A stretch of DNA of 64,000 nucleotides from Micromonospora okii (GCF_020884795.1 NZ_BBZF01000013.1:657337-721336), one strand, 5' to 3'; positions 25,632 to 34,783 are shown, counted from the stretch's first letter. Numbers and translations: made by a program. Notes: generated by a model not told the origin, from the sequence alone.

Positions 25632-26243
25632 GTGACCGTCGCGTTCATGGTGACCACCCTCGTCGTGGTCGTCACCCCCGGTGCCGGGGTCCTCTTCACG
25701 CTCTCCGCCGCGCTGGCCGGTGGGCGGAGGGCCGCCCTGGTCGCCGCGCTCGGCTGCACCCTGGGCATCGTGCCGCACCTGGTCGCGGCCCTGACCGGGA
25801 TAGCGGCGCTGCTGCACTCCAGCGCCCTGGCCTTCGCCCTGGTGAAGTACGCCGGCGTGGCGTACCTGCTGTGGCTCGCGGTGGCGACGCTGCGCGACCG
25901 GGGTTCGCTCACGGTGGCCGAGGACGCGCCGCCGGGGTCGGCGGGCCGGATGATCGCGTCGGCGGTGCTGTCCAACCTGCTCAACCCGAAGGTGACCCTG
26001 TTCTTCGTCGCCTTCCTGCCGCAGTTCGTGCAGCCCGGCGCTCCCGGCGCGGTGCCCGCGATGATTGGGCTCGGCGGGATGTTCATGCTGGTCACCCTGG
26101 TGGTGTTCGTGGCGTACGGACTCTGCGCGGCGGCGGTGCGTCGACACGTGCTGGACCGGCCGGCGGTCACCGACTGGCTGCGCCGGGGCATCGCCGGCTC
26201 GTTCCTCGCGCTCGGCCTGATGCTCGTCCGCGCCGAGGCGTGA
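25632..26243 (+). CDS. LysE/RhtB-family amino-acid exporter
   Basis: A 203-residue membrane protein with about six hydrophobic segments. The early VVVVTPGAGVLF and the SNLLNPKVTLFFVAFLPQF block are characteristic of the LysE/RhtB family, which exports amino acids. The GTG start at 25632 is set by AAGGA 5 bases upstream. It is divergent from the MocR-type regulator, which probably controls it. The cargo is unknown. Confidence 0.9.
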   Translation: MTVAFMVTTLVVVVTPGAGVLFTLSAALAGGRRAALVAALGCTLGIVPHLVAALTGIAALLHSSALAFALVKYAGVAYLLWLAVATLRDRGSLTVAEDAPPGSAGRMIASAVLSNLLNPKVTLFFVAFLPQFVQPGAPGAVPAMIGLGGMFMLVTLVVFVAYGLCAAAVRRHVLDRPAVTDWLRRGIAGSFLALGLMLVRAEA

Positions 26244-26260
26244 CCATCGCCCGCTTCCCC

Positions 26261-26338
26261 GACCGAACGACCCGACCGAACGACCCGACCGCACAAGCCG
26301 ACCGCACAAGCCGACCGCACAAGCCGACCGAACGACCC
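26261..26338. repeat. Six 13-bp tandem repeats
   Basis: Six direct head-to-tail 13-mers, of two kinds: GACCGAACGACCC (units 1, 2, 6) and GACCGCACAAGCC (units 3-5), each kind internally identical. They fill the gap after the LysE gene. Such arrays expand by slippage and vary between strains. There is no spacer, so it is not a CRISPR array. Confidence 0.9.
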
Positions 26339-26379
26339 GCCCGGCTGACCGACCGAACGCCCACCGAAAGGACCCACCC

Positions 26380-27072
26380 GTGTACCTGCAACACTCCGCG
26401 CGCCTCCGCGCCGAGCATCCGACGCTCGTCGCCGGCGTCCTCCACGCCGAGGGCGTCGGCGGCGAACCGCGCGACGACCTGCGGCTGGCCGAGTGGCACC
26501 ACGCCGCCCGAGAGCACCTGGCCGCCGGCAGCGAGGCGGGTCTGCCGCAGATCCAGGCGTGGCGGCGCGCCTTCGGTCGGATGGGTCTCGCGCCGACGCG
26601 CTACCGGTGCGCCGCCGAATCCCTGCTGCGCCGGATGCGCACCGTCGGGGACCTGCCCGCCGTGTCCGCGCTCGTCGACCTCTGCAACGCGCTGTCGGTG
26701 GCGTACGCGATCCCGGTCGGCGTCTTCGACACCGCTCGGGTCGCGAAGGGCCTGGAGGTGCGGCACGCGCTCGGCACCGAGTCGTACCTGACCTTCGGCG
26801 GCGAGGAGGAGCACCCCGACCCCGACGAGGTCGTCTTCGTCGACGAGGAGGGGCGGGCGCACGCCCGGCGGTGGACGAACCGGCAGAGCGGCTGGTCGGC
26901 CGTGGGCGCCGACACCGACCGGGTCCTGGTCGTGGCGGAGGCGCTGCATCCCGGCGCGGAGGCCGAGGTGCCGAAGCTGCTCGCCGACCTCGCCGAGGCG
27001 CTGCGCCAAGGCTGGGAGGTCGCGCCCCGGACGGCCGTGCTGACCGCCACCCGGCCCCGGTTCGAGGTGTAG
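26380..27072 (+). CDS. B3/B4 tRNA-synthetase-domain-like protein
   Basis: A 230-residue cytosolic protein that looks like the free-standing B3/B4 domain of phenylalanyl-tRNA synthetase beta, with ALVDLCNALSVAYAIPVGVFD and later FVDEEGRAHARRWTNRQSGWS, a common pattern in these proteins. Such stand-alone B3/B4 proteins may clear mischarged tRNA; this is family inference. The GTG start has GAAAGGA upstream. It follows the tandem repeats and is not clearly part of an operon. Confidence 0.72.
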   Translation: MYLQHSARLRAEHPTLVAGVLHAEGVGGEPRDDLRLAEWHHAAREHLAAGSEAGLPQIQAWRRAFGRMGLAPTRYRCAAESLLRRMRTVGDLPAVSALVDLCNALSVAYAIPVGVFDTARVAKGLEVRHALGTESYLTFGGEEEHPDPDEVVFVDEEGRAHARRWTNRQSGWSAVGADTDRVLVVAEALHPGAEAEVPKLLADLAEALRQGWEVAPRTAVLTATRPRFEV

Positions 27073-27161
27073 CTGGCCCTGGTGCCCTACCCGCGCCGGC
27101 GGTCCGTCACACCTTTTACCGATGAGATCTCTGTGAATGACTTCCCATTGCATCCACCCCG

Positions 27162-27200
27162 TTATATATTCAGTAACCTTACTGTTAAGTTTCCTTACTG
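27162..27200 (+). promoter_or_regulatory. A+T-rich promoter and repeat-containing operator of the first chitinase
   Basis: A TTATATATT patch at 27162-27170 is a likely -10 area. It is followed by the inverted repeat CAGTAA-CC-TTACTG (27171-27184) and by TTAAGTTTCCTTACTG (27185-27200). The core AAGTTTCCT recurs, in the same orientation relative to the gene, before the other chitinase (46892-46911). A shared repressor or activator is likely. Confidence 0.55.
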
Positions 27201-27216
27201 AAGGTGGGAGGCGCTC

Positions 27217-29571
27217 ATGCGCCGGAGGCGACTACCGCATCTCATCGTCACGGGCGTCGCTGCCCTGCTGATGGTGCCGACGGCGGTGGCAGTGGCGGGT
27301 CAAGCGAGTTCCGCCGCGGTGGACCACGCACAGTGTCGACCTGACGGGCTGTACCAGACGCCCGGTGTCGCCGTGCCCTACTGCGACGTCTACGACACGG
27401 ACGGTCGCGAGAAGATGGGCGACGACCACAAGCGACGGATCATCGGCTACTTCACGAGCTGGCGCACCGGCAAGAACGGCGCCCCGGCGTACCTGGCGAG
27501 CCAGATCCCGTGGAACAAGATCACCCACATCAACTACGCGTTCGCCCACGTGGACCCCAACAACAAGATCTCCGTCGGCTCTCCCACCGCGGCCAACAAC
27601 CCCGCCACCAACATGACCTGGCCGGGCGTGGCGGGCGCGGAGATGGACCCGGCGTACTCGTACACGGGACACTTCAACCAGCTCAACAAGTTCAAGAAGC
27701 AGAACCCCGGCGTGAAGACGCTGGTCAGCGTGGGCGGCTGGGCCGAGACCGGCGGCTACATCGACGACACCGGTAAGCGGCTCGACGCCGGTGGCTTCTA
27801 CCGGATGACCACGACCGGCAGCAACACCGTCAACACCGCCGGCATCAACACGTTCGCCGACTCGGTGGTCGCCTTCCTGCGCACGTACGGCTTCGACGGC
27901 GTGGACATCGACTACGAGTACCCGACGTCGAACAACAAGGCCGGGCACCCCCTGGACTTCGCCCAGGCCGACGCCAAGCGGGCCGGCCTGAACGCCTCCT
28001 ACCAGGTGCTCATGCGGACCCTGCGGGAGAAGCTGGACGCCGCCGCGGCGGCCGACGGCAAGTACTACATGGTCACCATCGCCGCACCCGCCTCCGGCTG
28101 GCTGCTGCGGGGCATGGAGTCCTTCCAGACGTTGCAGTACCTGGACTACGTCAACATCATGAGCTACGACCTGCACGGGGCGTGGAACCACTTCGTCGGC
28201 CCGAACGCCGCCCTCTACGACGACGGGCAGGACGCCGAGCTCGCCTCCGGCGGCGTGTACGGGGCGTACCAGAACATCGGGTACCTCAACACCGACTGGG
28301 CCTACCACTACTTCCGGGGCGCGATGCAATCCGGTCGGATCAACATCGGCCTGCCCTACTACACCCGGGGCTGGCGCGGCGTGACCGGCGGCACCAACGG
28401 GCTGTGGGGGCGCGCGGCGCTGCCGGACCAGACCAAGTGCCCCGCCGGAACGGGCTCGTCCGTCGGATCGACCACCCCGTGCGGCAACGGCGCGATCGGC
28501 ATCGACAACGTCTGGCACGATCTGGAGAACGGCCAGGAGGTGCCGGGCGGGGCGAACCCGATGTGGCACGCGAAGAACCTCCAGGAGGGGCGCAGCGGAA
28601 GCTACCTGGAGGCCTACGGGCTGACCCCCAAGACCGACCCGACCGACGTGATCAGCGGTACCTACACCCGTCAGTACTCGTCCAGCCTGGTCGCCCCGTG
28701 GCTGTGGAACAGCCAGAAGCAGGTGTTCCTCTCCACCGAGGACGAGCAGTCCGTCGCCGCGAAGGCGGACTACGTCAACGCCAAGGGCATCGGCGGCATC
28801 ATGATCTGGGAGCTGGCCGGCGACTACGCGTGGGACGCGCAGCGCGGCGAGTACTACATGGGTAACACCATGACCAACCTGATCTACGACAAGTTCCGCA
28901 CCGCCACCCCCTACGGGCAGCGGAAGGCGGCGATCACCATGCCGACGCAGACGCTCAACGTCGGGGTCACGATGGGTGGCTTCGCGCTCGGCGACAACAA
29001 CTACCCGATCAACCCCGAGCTGCGCGTGACCAACAACTCGGGCGCGCCGATCCCGGCCGGGGCCCAGCTCGAGTTCGACTACCCCACCTCGGCGCCGGGC
29101 ACCCTCGGGCAGCAGTCCGGGTGGGCGCTGTCCGTGGTCTCCACCGGGCACACCGGCAGCAACGTCGGCGGCCTGAAGGGCGACTTCCACCGGGTACGGC
29201 TCAACGTGCCGTCGGCCATCGCGCCGGGCTCCTTCGCCGAGGTCACCCTCGGCTACAGCCTGCCGATCGCCGGCCCGTCGAACTTCACGCTGAGCTTCGG
29301 CGGCCAGACCTACGCGCTGGCGGCCGACTACGCCCGCGGCGGAACCCCGCCGGCGTCGCCCACGGCGTCGCCGACGGCATCGCCCTCGGTCACGCCGACC
29401 GGCGGCAACAACTGTGGCGGCATCGCCGTCTGGAACGCGAGCACGGCCTACTCGGGTGGCAGCATCGTCCAGCACGAGAACCGTCGCTACCGCTCCAAGT
29501 GGTGGACGCAGGGCGAGAACCCGGCCAACAGCGGGCAGTGGGGCGTGTGGGAGGCGCAGGGCGCCTGCTGA
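27217..29571 (+). CDS. Secreted GH18 chitinase with CBM5/12
   Basis: A 784-residue exported endochitinase. A twin-Arg/Arg-rich N-terminus and hydrophobic stretch form a signal peptide, cleaved probably after SSAA. The GH18 barrel (about 65-560) has the catalytic FDGVDIDYE, with the acid Glu at about residue 234. An Ig-like domain (about 570-705), a Pro/Thr/Ser linker and a C-terminal CBM5/12 chitin-binding domain (WNASTAYSGGSIVQHE, SKWWTQGENP) follow. The ATG has GGGAGG upstream. It is followed by a hairpin terminator and the lanthipeptide cluster. It should release chito-oligosaccharides outside the cell. Confidence 0.95.
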   Translation: MRRRRLPHLIVTGVAALLMVPTAVAVAGQASSAAVDHAQCRPDGLYQTPGVAVPYCDVYDTDGREKMGDDHKRRIIGYFTSWRTGKNGAPAYLASQIPWNKITHINYAFAHVDPNNKISVGSPTAANNPATNMTWPGVAGAEMDPAYSYTGHFNQLNKFKKQNPGVKTLVSVGGWAETGGYIDDTGKRLDAGGFYRMTTTGSNTVNTAGINTFADSVVAFLRTYGFDGVDIDYEYPTSNNKAGHPLDFAQADAKRAGLNASYQVLMRTLREKLDAAAAADGKYYMVTIAAPASGWLLRGMESFQTLQYLDYVNIMSYDLHGAWNHFVGPNAALYDDGQDAELASGGVYGAYQNIGYLNTDWAYHYFRGAMQSGRINIGLPYYTRGWRGVTGGTNGLWGRAALPDQTKCPAGTGSSVGSTTPCGNGAIGIDNVWHDLENGQEVPGGANPMWHAKNLQEGRSGSYLEAYGLTPKTDPTDVISGTYTRQYSSSLVAPWLWNSQKQVFLSTEDEQSVAAKADYVNAKGIGGIMIWELAGDYAWDAQRGEYYMGNTMTNLIYDKFRTATPYGQRKAAITMPTQTLNVGVTMGGFALGDNNYPINPELRVTNNSGAPIPAGAQLEFDYPTSAPGTLGQQSGWALSVVSTGHTGSNVGGLKGDFHRVRLNVPSAIAPGSFAEVTLGYSLPIAGPSNFTLSFGGQTYALAADYARGGTPPASPTASPTASPSVTPTGGNNCGGIAVWNASTAYSGGSIVQHENRRYRSKWWTQGENPANSGQWGVWEAQGAC

Positions 29572-29637
29572 CCGAAGGGCGTGCGATAGATCGGATCGGC
29601 CACTACCCGGTCGGTCAGGGTAGCTGCTGAAACCGCT

Positions 29638-29670
29638 GCGGCGGGTCACCTCACCGAGGTGGCCCGCCGC
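29638..29670 (+). terminator. Hairpin terminator after the first chitinase
   Basis: Fifteen-base inverted repeat (29638-29652 and 29656-29670) with a 3-base loop and one G-U pair, then GTTCGTTCG. It insulates the lanthipeptide cluster from the chitinase gene. Confidence 0.7.
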
Positions 29671-29802
29671 GTTCGTTCGGGAGGGCGTGGGCGCATAGCG
29701 GATGCATAGTGGACGCAGACCGCCGCCAACGATGATCGATGTCAAGCGGCTCGGGGGAACCCCGGCCGTGCCCATTCACCGTCACAGAACCGAGAGGTGG
29801 GT

Positions 29803-30000
29803 ATGGCGAACGACATCAGGGCGGGCGCTCCGCAGACGGACCACGCGGAGAGCTTCGTCGACCTCGACGACCTCGATCTCGCCGGGATCGACGTCGAGGC
29901 CGGCGAGATCGCCGGTGGCATCAACTGGACCTCGATCATCCCGACCACCGGCTGCACCAGCACCACCAACCGGTGCCCCGGCCCGACCGGGCCGTACTGA
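29803..30000 (+). CDS. lanA: Lanthipeptide precursor peptide
   Basis: A 65-residue RiPP precursor. Residues 1-39 are a leader with the acidic motif SFVDLDDLDLAGID, like class I leaders (FxLD-type) recognised by LanB, and it ends in EIAGG, a double-glycine site for the C39 exporter. The 26-residue core (INWTSIIPTTGCTSTTNRCP then GPTGPY) has two Cys (core positions 12 and 19) and nine Ser/Thr, enough for two (methyl)lanthionine rings plus several dehydrated residues. The TTGCTS segment resembles the TPGC ring of lipid II-binding lantibiotics. ATG 29803 has AGAGGTG upstream. It leads an operon of modification genes. Final structure is inference. Confidence 0.88.
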   Translation: MANDIRAGAPQTDHAESFVDLDDLDLAGIDVEAGEIAGGINWTSIIPTTGCTSTTNRCPGPTGPY

Positions 30001-30025
30001 TCGAGCCGTAACTAGGTAACGATCG

Positions 30026-30949
30026 ATGCGACAGTTCGCCGCTACGCTGCTGTGGCTGCGCGACGGTCCGGACGAGGTCCAGAGCCTGGTGGCGGGCCTG
30101 GACCTCGTTCGTCGCGCCGCCGCCGAGGATGCCAGTGAGGCATGGCTCTGCATGATCGCCAACGGCACCGCGCACTACCTCTCGACCTACGCGGCCGGTG
30201 ACCTGCTGTCGCGGGCCTACTCCGGAACCAACCAGGTCTACGGCGTGGTCGCCCAGGTCGGTCGGCTGGGCAGTGGCCCGGACGGCGGGCTGGTGGTCGA
30301 CGGGCGCTGGCGGTTCGGCTCCGGCGCGGACCGGGCCGCGTACATGGCCATGGGGTGCGAGCCGGTCCGGGGCGCCCGCACCACCGTGCTGGTCGACCGC
30401 GCCCGCCTGCACGTCGACCAGCCGTGGGAGGGGCCGGGCCTGCTCGGCACGACGAGTCACACCCTGAGCGCCCGGGACGTGGGAGTCGACCCCGAGGACG
30501 TGGTCGACATGTCGAGCATCCCGACGGACCGCCCCAGGGGGATCTACGCCGACGCGGCGCTGTTCCTGGCGAACATGCCCGGAGTGGCGATCGGGCTCGC
30601 CGAGCGGCTGCTGGAGCTGCTGGGGCCCGGCCTGTCGCCGGGATCGCCCTGGCAGGTCGCCTACGCCGAGGCCGAGACCCGGACGATCCTGGCCCGACGC
30701 GGTCTGATCGGGATGCTGCACAGCTTCGACGTGCTGGCCCGGGACGGGCGGCTTCAGCCGTTCGCGCCGGCCCTGCGGGCCGAATACCACGCGGTCCTCT
30801 CCGCCGCCTACCACGTCTGCCTCGAAGCGGTCCTCGCCCTGGTCGAGGCGTGTGACTCGGCCGACCCCGGGGTGGCGCAGCGGCTGGCCGAGGCGCGTCT
30901 GGACGCCGTGACCATGAAGCCGCACGCGGCCATGCGGCCGCACAGATGA
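30026..30949 (+). CDS. Acyl-CoA-dehydrogenase-fold flavoprotein, N-terminally short
   Basis: A 307-residue protein that matches the central barrel and C-terminal helices of acyl-CoA dehydrogenase or HsaA/DszC-type flavin monooxygenases: GTNQVYGVVAQVG, GRWRFGSGADRAAY, GLLGTTSHTLSARDV, and AEAETRTILARRG. The usual first 60-80 helical residues are missing; an in-frame stop at 30017 lies just upstream, so it is not a mis-set start. It lies between precursor and LanB and overlaps LanB, so it is probably a peptide tailoring oxidase, or a structural partner. Function unproven. Confidence 0.72.
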   Translation: MRQFAATLLWLRDGPDEVQSLVAGLDLVRRAAAEDASEAWLCMIANGTAHYLSTYAAGDLLSRAYSGTNQVYGVVAQVGRLGSGPDGGLVVDGRWRFGSGADRAAYMAMGCEPVRGARTTVLVDRARLHVDQPWEGPGLLGTTSHTLSARDVGVDPEDVVDMSSIPTDRPRGIYADAALFLANMPGVAIGLAERLLELLGPGLSPGSPWQVAYAEAETRTILARRGLIGMLHSFDVLARDGRLQPFAPALRAEYHAVLSAAYHVCLEAVLALVEACDSADPGVAQRLAEARLDAVTMKPHAAMRPHR

Positions 30950-33711
30950 CCGGAGCTGCTGGAATGACGCCATCCGCACGGACGCTCTCCACGCCGGGCT
31001 GGTGCCTGGTCCGGGTGCCGGTGCTGCCGGCCGTGCCGGGCGACGACCCGTCGCCCCGGGCCGCTGAGCTGCCGCGCCGGCTGCTCGAACTGGCCGTGGA
31101 GTACGCCACCGTCTTCCAGCGCTCAGCCGACGACGACCGCGACTGGCAGGACCAGCCGACCCGCATGGCGATCTACGGCAACCGGGCCCGGTTCCGGCCC
31201 ACCCCGTTCGGGGTGTTCGGCTTCAGCATGCTCGCCGATCTCGTCGACGGTGGCGCCACGACCCGCATCGACCTCGCCACCGAGGTCCGGCTGGCGCGCC
31301 TCGACCTGCCCCGGCCGACCGGGAACTGGTTCGTCAATCCCACCCTGGTCGCCGACGCCGGTCGCTGGTCGTACGTGCGCCCGGACCGGGGTGGGACGAC
31401 GTCGCTGTCGGACGACCCGGTGATCCGTCGGCTCGCCGAGCGGCTCGGTGACCTGCGCGCCGCCGCGCCGCGCTCCGCCGCCGACTGGGCCGCCGACCTC
31501 GGCGAGGACGGCCCGGCGCAGTTCGACCTCTGCGTACGCCGGCACCTGCTGCTGCCGGAGCACGCGCCGGAGATGCTGGTGGGAGCCGCCGCGTCGGCCT
31601 CGCCCGCCGATCCGGTGAAGGCGGTGCTCGCCGAGGAACGGCCGTTCCGCCCCGACCAGTTCGTGGACGCGTTCAGCGAGGTCCGGCCCCGCCTCGACCG
31701 TGGCCCGGTGGAGGCGCTGGTCGACGGCGTCGACCAGCTCATGCGGGTGCCGTGGCCGTCCGACCGGCTCGAACGGGTCAGGGAGTACGTGGGCGGCACG
31801 TTCTCCGGTGGCGCGGTGCCGCTGACCTGGCTGCTGACCGCGCCGGTGGAACACCCGCTGGGCAGTTGGCGGCGACCGCCCACGCCCCCGGAGACGCCCC
31901 GCCCCCCGGATGCGCCCCGGCGGCTGTTCGTGCGCCCCGCCTACCGCGACGGCAGCGCGGTGGAGTGGTGGAACGAGGCGGTCACGCTGGACCAGTGGCG
32001 GGCGGGGCAACCCGACCGGGTGGGAGGGGTCGACCCCGCGGATTCGACCCGGCCCCGGTTCGGCATGGCCTGCGGCGCGCTCCTGGCCGAACCGTGCTCC
32101 GGCGCCGACGCCTGGCTGAAGATGATCATGCCTGGGTTCTGGGGCGGTCCGGGGGCCAGGTTCGGCGAGCACCTGCACGTCCCGGAGCTCTGCGCCACCG
32201 CCGAGGACCCCGGCCGGCTCGCCGTCGAGCTCGGTTGGACCCCGCTGGACCGCCGCGCCCCGCTGACCCGCCGTCGGGTCGGGGACCTGCCCCGGCTCAA
32301 CCTCAACCAGCCGCACCGTCCCGGCGACCTGCTCCTCACCGACCTGGCCGTCGTCGTCGTGGGCGGTCGGCTCCAGCTCGTCAACCGCGTCGACGGGCGC
32401 TTCGTGGAACTACGCTGGGACAGCCCGCTGTCGTTGAGTCACGACTTCAACCCGTGGGCGGTCAGGCTGCTCGGGCTGCTGCTGGACGAGGCCGCCGACA
32501 CCATACCGGCCGCCGACCCGAGCCAGTGGCGGTCGCCGGGCGGCATGACTCCGCGCATCACGGCGGGGCGGTGCCTGCTCGCCCGCCGTGGCCTGGTGCT
32601 GAACGCCCGACACCGGGCCGACCTGCTGGAGCTGGCCGCCGATCCCGTCGGGCTCTGCGACGTCCTGACCGAGGTGGGGCTGGGTTCCACGGTGGAGCTG
32701 ACCGAGGGCGCGGACCTCACCATGCGGATCGACCTCACCGATGCCGTGCAACGGCGGTGGTTCACCCAGCGGCTGCGCCGTGAGGGCAGGCTCCAGTTGC
32801 ACGAGGCGCTGCCGGTGGGCACCCCGGTGTGGTCCGAGCTCGGCGGCCACGTACACGACGTCTGGGTGCCCTGGTCGCACCGGGAGCCGACGACGAGCCG
32901 GCCGCTGTCGCGGACCCGGCTCGTGGACCGGCTGCCCGCGGCGGACCCCGACTGGACCGGCTGGTACGTGTACGCCCCGGACCGCGCGGTCGAGACGTGG
33001 CTGGCCGGGGCCGACGCCACGACGCTCATGCGCCGGGGCGAGCTGTTCTACATCCGGTACCGGGACGAACGGCCGCACCTGCGGGTCCGCGTGCGTTCCT
33101 CGGCGGCGACCGGGGCGCTGCTCGCCGGCCTGCGCACCCACCTGGCCGGGCTGGTGCCGCAGCAGCCGTGGGAGGTCGACGTCCGCGCCTGGGTGCCGGA
33201 GGACTACCGGTACGGCGGCCCGGAATCGCGGGCGGACACCCTGCGTCACTTCTGTGGCGACTCGGCCTGGTGGGCCGAACGGCTCGCCGCCGCTCCGGAC
33301 CCGGCGGGCCGGTACGCGCTGGCGGTGTCCCGGATCGCGGCCTGGTGCCGGCAGCTCGGCGGGGACGACGGCGCCCTCGACCTGCTGTGCGACCTGCGTG
33401 GGCTGGACCCACGGCTGCCCAGCTCGCTGGCCCAGCGGAGCTGGATGGCCGCCTTCCGTTCGGCCCGGACCGACCTGGAACGGGCCCTGGACTCCGCGCT
33501 CGCCGAGCCGGATCCGACGCTCGGTCACCTCGCCGGTCTGAACGACGACGCCCGTCGGCTGGCCTTCAGCAGCATGATCCACATGACGGTCAACCGGGGG
33601 TTGCCGCTCGGGCAGGCGGTGAGCCGCGAAACGGAGATCGTGCTGGCGGCGGCCCGGCTGTTGAAGGGCCGGACGGCCCGGGTGACCCGGGGCGGGACCG
33701 GCCGTGCCTGA
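30946..33711 (+). CDS. lanB: Full-length LanB lanthipeptide dehydratase
   Basis: A 921-residue class I dehydratase that uses glutamyl-tRNA to glutamylate Ser/Thr and then eliminates glutamate to give Dha/Dhb. The N-terminal part has the lantibiotic-dehydratase hallmark YGNRARFRPTPFGVFG. The C-terminal SpaB-type elimination domain begins near WYVYAPDRAVETWL and includes LFYIRYRDERPHLRVRV and MIHMTVNRG. Both domains are in one chain, as in lanthipeptide clusters, unlike the split LanBs of thiopeptides. The ATG overlaps the previous stop as ATGA; ATG 30964 with GGAG upstream is an alternative. Confidence 0.93.
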   Translation: MTGAAGMTPSARTLSTPGWCLVRVPVLPAVPGDDPSPRAAELPRRLLELAVEYATVFQRSADDDRDWQDQPTRMAIYGNRARFRPTPFGVFGFSMLADLVDGGATTRIDLATEVRLARLDLPRPTGNWFVNPTLVADAGRWSYVRPDRGGTTSLSDDPVIRRLAERLGDLRAAAPRSAADWAADLGEDGPAQFDLCVRRHLLLPEHAPEMLVGAAASASPADPVKAVLAEERPFRPDQFVDAFSEVRPRLDRGPVEALVDGVDQLMRVPWPSDRLERVREYVGGTFSGGAVPLTWLLTAPVEHPLGSWRRPPTPPETPRPPDAPRRLFVRPAYRDGSAVEWWNEAVTLDQWRAGQPDRVGGVDPADSTRPRFGMACGALLAEPCSGADAWLKMIMPGFWGGPGARFGEHLHVPELCATAEDPGRLAVELGWTPLDRRAPLTRRRVGDLPRLNLNQPHRPGDLLLTDLAVVVVGGRLQLVNRVDGRFVELRWDSPLSLSHDFNPWAVRLLGLLLDEAADTIPAADPSQWRSPGGMTPRITAGRCLLARRGLVLNARHRADLLELAADPVGLCDVLTEVGLGSTVELTEGADLTMRIDLTDAVQRRWFTQRLRREGRLQLHEALPVGTPVWSELGGHVHDVWVPWSHREPTTSRPLSRTRLVDRLPAADPDWTGWYVYAPDRAVETWLAGADATTLMRRGELFYIRYRDERPHLRVRVRSSAATGALLAGLRTHLAGLVPQQPWEVDVRAWVPEDYRYGGPESRADTLRHFCGDSAWWAERLAAAPDPAGRYALAVSRIAAWCRQLGGDDGALDLLCDLRGLDPRLPSSLAQRSWMAAFRSARTDLERALDSALAEPDPTLGHLAGLNDDARRLAFSSMIHMTVNRGLPLGQAVSRETEIVLAAARLLKGRTARVTRGGTGRA

Positions 33712-34783
33712 GGTCGACGCCGCGCGCCGGCTGCTCCGAAGGCTGGTGGAGCACCTGCGCCACCGGGGCGGCGCGACCGTGGACGCGCTGGCCGCCCTGG
33801 CCCTGCTCGCGTCGAGGCTCGACCACCGGCCGCTGGCCGGGTCGCTGACCCGGCTCGCGTTGCGCGGCGAGCCCGTCTCCGACCACCGGGTCACCTGGCT
33901 GCTGCGTCGGCTGGCGGAGGAGTGCGACGCTGCGGCCGCCGACCATTCGGAGACGCCGGCGGCGACCGGCCCGGCGGCTGCCGAGGTGCTGGCCGCCCAG
34001 CACCGGCGCTTCGTCGACGCCGACGAACTCGACCCGATCAACGGTGCCGTGGGCATCGGAATCATGCTGTGGGACGTGGCCGACCCGGAGGCGCGCCACG
34101 AACTCGCCACCGCGCTCACCCAGGCCTCCCTGGGCATCCTCCGGGCACCGTCGAACGGGCTCTACCACGGCCGCGGCGGCGGCATCCTGTCGCTACGGAT
34201 GCTCGGTCACCGGTACGGCCGGGACAGGGAGCTGACCGGGCCGGTGGACGCGCTGGTGCGCGACGTCCAACGGCTGGAGCCGACGGAGCTCGACACCGGT
34301 GGCCTGGGCGTCGGCGGGGTCACCCTCTGCGCCGGCCTGCCCGGCCTGCTGGCCGCGCTGGGCCCGGACGCCGACCCGGCCGTGCTGGCGCGGATGGTCC
34401 GGGCGCCGATCACCCCGGCGTCCCTGCGTCGGCTCGACGACCTGCTCGTCGACGGCACCGCCGACACCACCTTCTGCCACGGCCTCGCCGGGCTGAGCCT
34501 CGCCATGCGGCTCTCGCCGTGCTGGGCAGGGCTCGTCGGCGCCGAGCGGTCGGGCGCGCTCGCGGCCCGGCTCTCGGCCCACCTCGACCGGGTCGACGGG
34601 CAGGCGGTGGCCGACGTCTTCGACACGCCGTACGTCCTCTCCGTGCTGAGCGGGCCGGTCGGGGTGGCGCTGGCGCTGGCGGAGACCGCGACCGGCACCC
34701 CGCCGTGGTGGGGGATCGGGGTGAGCCTGGGCGACGGCACGCCCGCCGTGGCCGGAACACGAGTGATCGGAGTCCCGGTATGA
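33704..34783 (+). CDS. lanC: LanC-type lanthipeptide cyclase
   Basis: A 359-residue zinc enzyme catalysing addition of Cys thiols to Dha/Dhb to close lanthionine rings. The likely zinc ligands are Cys209 (TLCAGLPG) and Cys258-His259 (FCHGLAG), spaced as in known cyclases; the alpha-toroid pattern of Gly-rich repeats (GVGGVTLCAG, FCHGLAGLSLAM) is visible. The usual Trp before the first Cys is Leu. The GTG start overlaps LanB by 8 bases and its stop overlaps the exporter as ATGA. Confidence 0.9.
   Translation: MPEVDAARRLLRRLVEHLRHRGGATVDALAALALLASRLDHRPLAGSLTRLALRGEPVSDHRVTWLLRRLAEECDAAAADHSETPAATGPAAAEVLAAQHRRFVDADELDPINGAVGIGIMLWDVADPEARHELATALTQASLGILRAPSNGLYHGRGGGILSLRMLGHRYGRDRELTGPVDALVRDVQRLEPTELDTGGLGVGGVTLCAGLPGLLAALGPDADPAVLARMVRAPITPASLRRLDDLLVDGTADTTFCHGLAGLSLAMRLSPCWAGLVGAERSGALAARLSAHLDRVDGQAVADVFDTPYVLSVLSGPVGVALALAETATGTPPWWGIGVSLGDGTPAVAGTRVIGVPV

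Noticed and set aside
26261..26338. CRISPR-like array.
   Set aside because: Units are 13 bases, contiguous and without spacers; no cas gene is in the window.
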